Shown here piece by piece: positions 63,978 to 64,000 of a stretch of 64,000 nt of DNA. How positions within the stretch are numbered: the stretch's first letter is position 1; every line of letters begins with the position of its first letter. Under the pieces are notes generated by a model. It saw only the letters and a list, made by a program, of their open reading frames with translations. It ran no database searches and was not told the DNA's origin. The stretch is from contig NZ_LMQP01000001.1 of NCBI RefSeq assembly GCF_001425405.1, positions 537,522 to 601,521 on the forward strand, in the 5' to 3' direction. The stretch comes from Sphingomonas sp. Leaf412. Its GTDB lineage: Bacteria; Pseudomonadota; Alphaproteobacteria; Sphingomonadales; Sphingomonadaceae. The position numbers and the translations under genes are program-made.

Positions 63978-64000
63978 AAGTCCCTGGCACCGACCGGATG

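Overview
This is GC-rich chromosomal DNA of an alphaproteobacterium, most likely a sphingomonad (Sphingomonas-like). The evidence is the protein sequences, GC-rich codon use, frequent ATGA/GTGA start-stop overlaps, alphaproteobacterial families (COQ9, DUF1491, DUF6489, MmcB, DUF3426 zinc-ribbon protein, PdeM, HWE kinase) and CtrA/CcrM-type sites. No rRNA, phage, transposase or CRISPR is visible. About 63 protein genes and one tRNA gene can be supported, plus one probable 6S RNA.

Layout. (1) 1-7338, + strand: part of a non-flagellar type III secretion system in the order sctC-D-F-I-J-K-L-N-O-P, almost every junction overlapping; sctC runs off the left edge. (2) 7335-12876, - strand: DUF6489-mnmE-mnmG-rsmG-parA-parB with two parS palindromes inside coding sequence. 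(3) 12997-30474: dienelactone hydrolase, ftsK, a ubiH-like hydroxylase, racemase, pdeM, L,D-transpeptidase, argG, an EF-hand protein, an old yellow enzyme, an EamA transporter, COQ9, feoAB behind a Fur-like box, ssb, and an HWE kinase with a response regulator. (4) 30508-38147: metX-GNAT-metW, hisC-tyrA, then plsC-ydcF-ftsX-ftsE. (5) 38338-44785: a DUF3426 zinc-ribbon protein, tRNA-Leu(GAG), a three-gene type III polyketide synthase operon, msrB and a class A PBP. (6) 44758-53996: an almost wholly leftward block of housekeeping genes ending in dnaQ-coaE-aroE-maf-ppsR. (7) 53997-54282: the probable chromosomal origin oriC. (8) 54283-63869: a mostly rightward block hemE-hemJ-rho-terC-lolA-6S RNA-xthA-ribA, then hisN (leftward), a peroxiredoxin and a GGDEF protein. 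A sigma-54-type promoter lies at the right edge.

Main interpretation. The spacer between ppsR and hemE carries a perfect DnaA box, two one-mismatch boxes, four GANTC sites and a perfect TTAA-N7-TTAA CtrA site that runs into the hemE start codon. The flanking genes are those of the Caulobacter origin (DUF299-maf-aroE-coaE-dnaQ on one side, hemE on the other), and gene direction flips there. One inversion spanning oriC, with ends near 12.9-13.9 kb and 57.3-58.3 kb, would explain why mnmE-mnmG-rsmG-parAB is separated from hemE-rho and why ftsK is separated from lolA-xthA. Undoing it on paper restores both expected gene orders. It also means parS now lies about 43-45 kb from oriC.

The type III secretion cluster next to the par locus and the type III PKS operon next to tRNA-Leu are the main accessory systems. 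Several small intergenic repeat families are scattered between genes, mostly at gene 3' ends.
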